This document shows positions 14,661 through 17,141 of a stretch of DNA of 17,141 nucleotides, one piece after another; within the stretch, counting starts at the first letter, position 1, and each line of letters starts with the position of its first letter. A model generated the notes under the pieces. That model did not search any database, was not told where the DNA came from, and was given only the letters and a program-made list of their open reading frames with translations. The translations under genes and the position numbers were made by a program. The stretch lies in contig JAZQKV010000079.1 in NCBI GenBank assembly GCA_045542335.1, positions 1-17,141 of the forward strand, read 5' to 3'. This DNA is from CAKSUT01 sp045542335 (GTDB lineage: Bacteria; Bacillota; Clostridia; Oscillospirales; CAG-382).

Positions 14661-16061
14661 ATGGCTTCTCTTATGAATTACCACGTTAAAATAGGTCTTG
14701 CGCCTATAAGACGTGACGTTACACCCCGTCCCGGTATTTTTAACTGGGAAAAAGCTGAGCAGAGAGGTGCGGCTCTTATTGATTACATCAAGAAGAATTT
14801 CACCTGCGAAAATGTCAGCTTCACTGACGTTAATGGTGTAAACGAAAGAAACATCATTTATACCGAGGATGATGCTGTTGCAATTGCTGAACGCTTTAAG
14901 GCGGAAAAGGTTGACGCAGTTCTTATCATTAACTGCAACTTCGGAAACGAAGATGCCATTGCAGTTCTCGCAAAGGAAATGGGAAAACCTGTTTGCATCT
15001 GGGCTCCCCTTGACGATGTGTTTGAACCCGATGGAATGAGATACACAGATAGCCAGTGCGGTATTTTTGGTGCATCCCGTCAGCTTCAGAGATTCGGTGT
15101 TCCTTTTTCACACATCGAAACCTGCCGTGTTGAGTCCGACACGTTTAAGGCAGATTTCTCAAAATTTGTTTCGGTTGCCTGCATGGTAAAGAATTTCAGA
15201 GGAATGAAGATTGCTCAGGTTGGTATGCGTCCCAAGCCTTTCAGCTCTGTTATTTACAACGAGGGCGAAATACTTCAGAAGTTCGGCATCCGTTCAATTC
15301 CGATAAATATCGGCGTTGTTGTTGACAAGTATAACAGAATCCTCGCAGAAAAGGATGCTGAGCTTGAGGAGGGCGCAAAACTCATCGCTTCGAGATATGA
15401 GCTTGATGACCTCACAGAGCCGATGCTCAAAAAGATCTATGCTTTTGTTATTCTCTATGAGGAAATTTTTGCTGAGTATAAGGTGCACGCAGTTTCTGCA
15501 GAGTGCTGGACAGCAATGCAGCTTGCAGTTGGAGCAATGCCTTGTTCCGCATACAGTATTCTTGCTGACATGGGATATATCATCAGCTGTGAGTCAGACT
15601 TCCATGGCGCAATTACAATGGCGCTTCTCTCCGCTGCAACTCTCGGAAAGAAAGTTCCTTTCTTCGGCGAATTTACTGTTCGTCACCCAGAGGACAAAAA
15701 CACAGAGCTTCTCTGGCACTGCGGACCTTTTGCATACTCCCTTAAAGCAAAGGACAGTGTTGCAAAGGAAGTCAATATGCGTCAGTGGTTCAGAGTTAAA
15801 GACGGACATTATACAATTGCTCGTTTCGACCAGGATAACGGCGACTACTCAATGCTCGCAGGCGAATTTGATTCTGCTGAAGGACCTTATACATTCGGTA
15901 CATACATCTGGGCGAAGTTCAATGACCTCAAAAAATGGGAAGACAAGCTCATCGATGGCCCCTACATTCATCACATGGCAGAAATCGAGGGTGAATACAC
16001 AGAGGTTATCAAAGAGTTCTGTAAATATGTAAACGGCCTCAAGCTTGACACCGTTGAATAA
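14661..16061 (+). CDS. L-fucose/L-arabinose isomerase family protein
   Basis: A 466-residue cytoplasmic protein of the fucose/arabinose isomerase family, which interconverts aldoses and ketoses with a bound metal (usually Mn). The family's metal ligands can be placed: Glu281 in SAECWTAMQ, Asp313 in CESDFHGAIT, and His353 in LLWHCGPFA. The N-terminal half (VKIGLAPIRRD, then DAVLIINCNFGNEDAIAVLAKEMGKP) is the Rossmann-like substrate-binding part. It is shorter than E. coli L-fucose isomerase (about 590 residues), as in the many uncharacterised members of this family, so the substrate should not be assumed to be fucose. ATG at 14661 is chosen over an upstream ATG in the same frame because TTGGAGGA lies eight bases before it. 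It is followed 38 bases later by an FAD-dependent oxidoreductase gene with no terminator between, so the two are probably one operon. Confidence 0.85.
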   Translation: MASLMNYHVKIGLAPIRRDVTPRPGIFNWEKAEQRGAALIDYIKKNFTCENVSFTDVNGVNERNIIYTEDDAVAIAERFKAEKVDAVLIINCNFGNEDAIAVLAKEMGKPVCIWAPLDDVFEPDGMRYTDSQCGIFGASRQLQRFGVPFSHIETCRVESDTFKADFSKFVSVACMVKNFRGMKIAQVGMRPKPFSSVIYNEGEILQKFGIRSIPINIGVVVDKYNRILAEKDAELEEGAKLIASRYELDDLTEPMLKKIYAFVILYEEIFAEYKVHAVSAECWTAMQLAVGAMPCSAYSILADMGYIISCESDFHGAITMALLSAATLGKKVPFFGEFTVRHPEDKNTELLWHCGPFAYSLKAKDSVAKEVNMRQWFRVKDGHYTIARFDQDNGDYSMLAGEFDSAEGPYTFGTYIWAKFNDLKKWEDKLIDGPYIHHMAEIEGEYTEVIKEFCKYVNGLKLDTVE

Positions 16062-16099
16062 TTTTTGTAAGTTATTATTATAAGAAAGGATACATACAA

Positions 16100-17141
16100 A
16101 TGCTTTACAATGAGTTTATGACAGACATGATTTTGTCCGAACTTGAAGACGCAGTTGGCAGAGAAAACTGTTCCGTCAAGGAAATTGACAAAATCACGCA
16201 CAGCGTTGACTATTTCTGGCTCTCCCGTATGTGGAGCGACAGAGGCTTGAGAATGCCCGAGGCGGATTGCGTTGTTTCTCCGAAAAATGCAGAGGAAACC
16301 TCGAAGATTCTCAAAATTGCGAACTACTATAGAATCCCCGTTACAACATGGGGTGGCGGCGGCGGAACCCAGGGCGGTGCTATTCCCGTTGCAGGCGGAA
16401 TCGTGCTTGACACAAAGCGCATGAACGAGATTTATGACGTTAATACCGATAGCATGTATATCGAGTGCGGCACTGGTGCCATCTATAAGCACATCGAATG
16501 GGCGGCAAACGAAAAGGGTTACGCAACAATGCACTACCCTTCGTCTCTCACTTGTTCAACTGTCGGCGGCTTCCTTGCTCACAGAGGTATCGGAGTTGTT
16601 TCCACAAAGTATGGTAAGATAGATGACATGGTTCTCCAGATGGAAGTTGTTCTTCCCAACGGTGACATCATCAACACCTCTTCTGCACCCAAGCACGCTG
16701 CAGGTCCTGACCTTAACCAGATTTTCATTGGTTCTGAGGGTACTCTTGGCGTTATCACAAAGGCTCAGATGAGAATTTACGACCAGCCTGAAGAAAGACG
16801 CTTCAGAGGATTCCTTTTCCAGGATATGACAAGCGCATTCAAGGCTTCCCGTGAGCTTCTTCAGAAGTTTAAACCCTCTGTTATGCGTCTTTATGACCCC
16901 GCTGAAACAGCTTCTCTCATCAAGAAGATTGTCGGCGTTGAAAAGCCCGGCGCATTTATGAATATTGCAATTGAGGGCGTTTCTGAAATTGTTGAGGTTG
17001 AAGAAAAGATTCTTCTTGAAACTTTCGCAAAGTATGGTGCTGAGGACCTTGGCAGTGAGTACGGTGAAAAGTGGTGGAAGGAAAAGATTACATTCTTCTA
17101 TCCGGGTCATATGATGGATCTCCCACAGTGCTACGGAACAA
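16100..17141 (+). CDS. FAD-binding oxidoreductase, GlcD/alkyl-DHAP-synthase-like (partial)
   Basis: The gene runs off the right edge; 347 codons are visible. It belongs to the FAD-linked oxidase (PCMH-type) superfamily. TTWGGGGGTQGGAIPVAGGI (about residues 82-101) is the FAD pyrophosphate loop, and STVGGFLAHRGIGVVSTKYG and FIGSEGTLGVITKAQMRI (about 208-225) are further FAD-domain hallmarks. The C-terminal cap starts near residue 230. The TVGG...YG.IDDMV and GPDLNQIF stretches are closer to alkyldihydroxyacetonephosphate synthase than to glycolate or D-lactate dehydrogenase. No His suited for covalent FAD attachment could be assigned. AGAAAGGA lies nine bases upstream of ATG. Next to a sugar isomerase gene, it likely oxidises a hydroxy-acid or sugar-derived substrate, but the reaction is unknown. 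Confidence 0.85.
   Translation, partial: MLYNEFMTDMILSELEDAVGRENCSVKEIDKITHSVDYFWLSRMWSDRGLRMPEADCVVSPKNAEETSKILKIANYYRIPVTTWGGGGGTQGGAIPVAGGIVLDTKRMNEIYDVNTDSMYIECGTGAIYKHIEWAANEKGYATMHYPSSLTCSTVGGFLAHRGIGVVSTKYGKIDDMVLQMEVVLPNGDIINTSSAPKHAAGPDLNQIFIGSEGTLGVITKAQMRIYDQPEERRFRGFLFQDMTSAFKASRELLQKFKPSVMRLYDPAETASLIKKIVGVEKPGAFMNIAIEGVSEIVEVEEKILLETFAKYGAEDLGSEYGEKWWKEKITFFYPGHMMDLPQCYGT

Noticed and set aside
16556..17110. 184-codon minus-strand frame at the right edge
   Set aside because: Antisense to the FAD-binding oxidoreductase, which has clear motifs and a ribosome-binding site on the + strand.

Overview
The window looks like chromosomal DNA of a Gram-positive, low-to-medium GC gut-type Clostridia member, probably in or near Oscillospirales. 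That placement is inferred from the Shine-Dalgarno starts, the SLH (S-layer homology) anchored proteins, the ZTP and cobalamin riboswitches, a PurO-type IMP cyclohydrolase paired with a stand-alone AICAR transformylase, and moderate GC. No rRNA, tRNA, insertion sequence, phage gene or CRISPR array was seen.

Region 1 (about 310-7815, minus strand) is a purine biosynthesis operon transcribed right to left: purE, purF, purM, purN, an IMP cyclohydrolase (purO type), a stand-alone AICAR formyltransferase (purH C-terminal half) and purD. It starts from a near-consensus sigma-70 promoter followed by a ZTP (pfl) riboswitch and an overlapping intrinsic terminator. ZTP is made when AICAR accumulates for lack of 10-formyl-THF, so the operon senses a block at a step encoded within it. 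Two things are unusual. The last two steps are carried by two separate proteins instead of bifunctional PurH. The PurF homologue has lost its glutaminase nucleophile (Met-Gly-Gly where Cys-Gly is expected) while keeping an intact phosphoribosyltransferase half.

Region 2 (about 7894-14195, minus strand) is the most striking part: a three-gene cell-surface operon behind an adenosylcobalamin-type riboswitch with a strong terminator. It encodes (i) an exported alpha/alpha-barrel repeat protein with three SLH domains, (ii) a small DUF4430 lipoprotein, and (iii) a 1231-residue exported protein with two DUF4430-like domains, an Ig-like domain and three SLH domains. An alpha/alpha barrel plus a DUF4430-like beta domain is the domain composition of animal intrinsic factor and transcobalamin, here split over separate polypeptides and fixed to the cell wall or membrane. 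With the B12 riboswitch, this suggests a surface cobalamin-capture system.

Region 3 (14196-14596) is an AT-rich divergent intergenic region with an imperfect inverted repeat. Region 4 (14597 to the right edge, plus strand) begins with a clear promoter and encodes an L-fucose/L-arabinose isomerase-family protein and, 38 bases later, a GlcD/alkyl-DHAP-synthase-like FAD-binding oxidoreductase cut by the window edge. These look like the start of a catabolic operon of unknown substrate. The left edge (1-309) holds a pair of related hairpins and the probable purD terminator.
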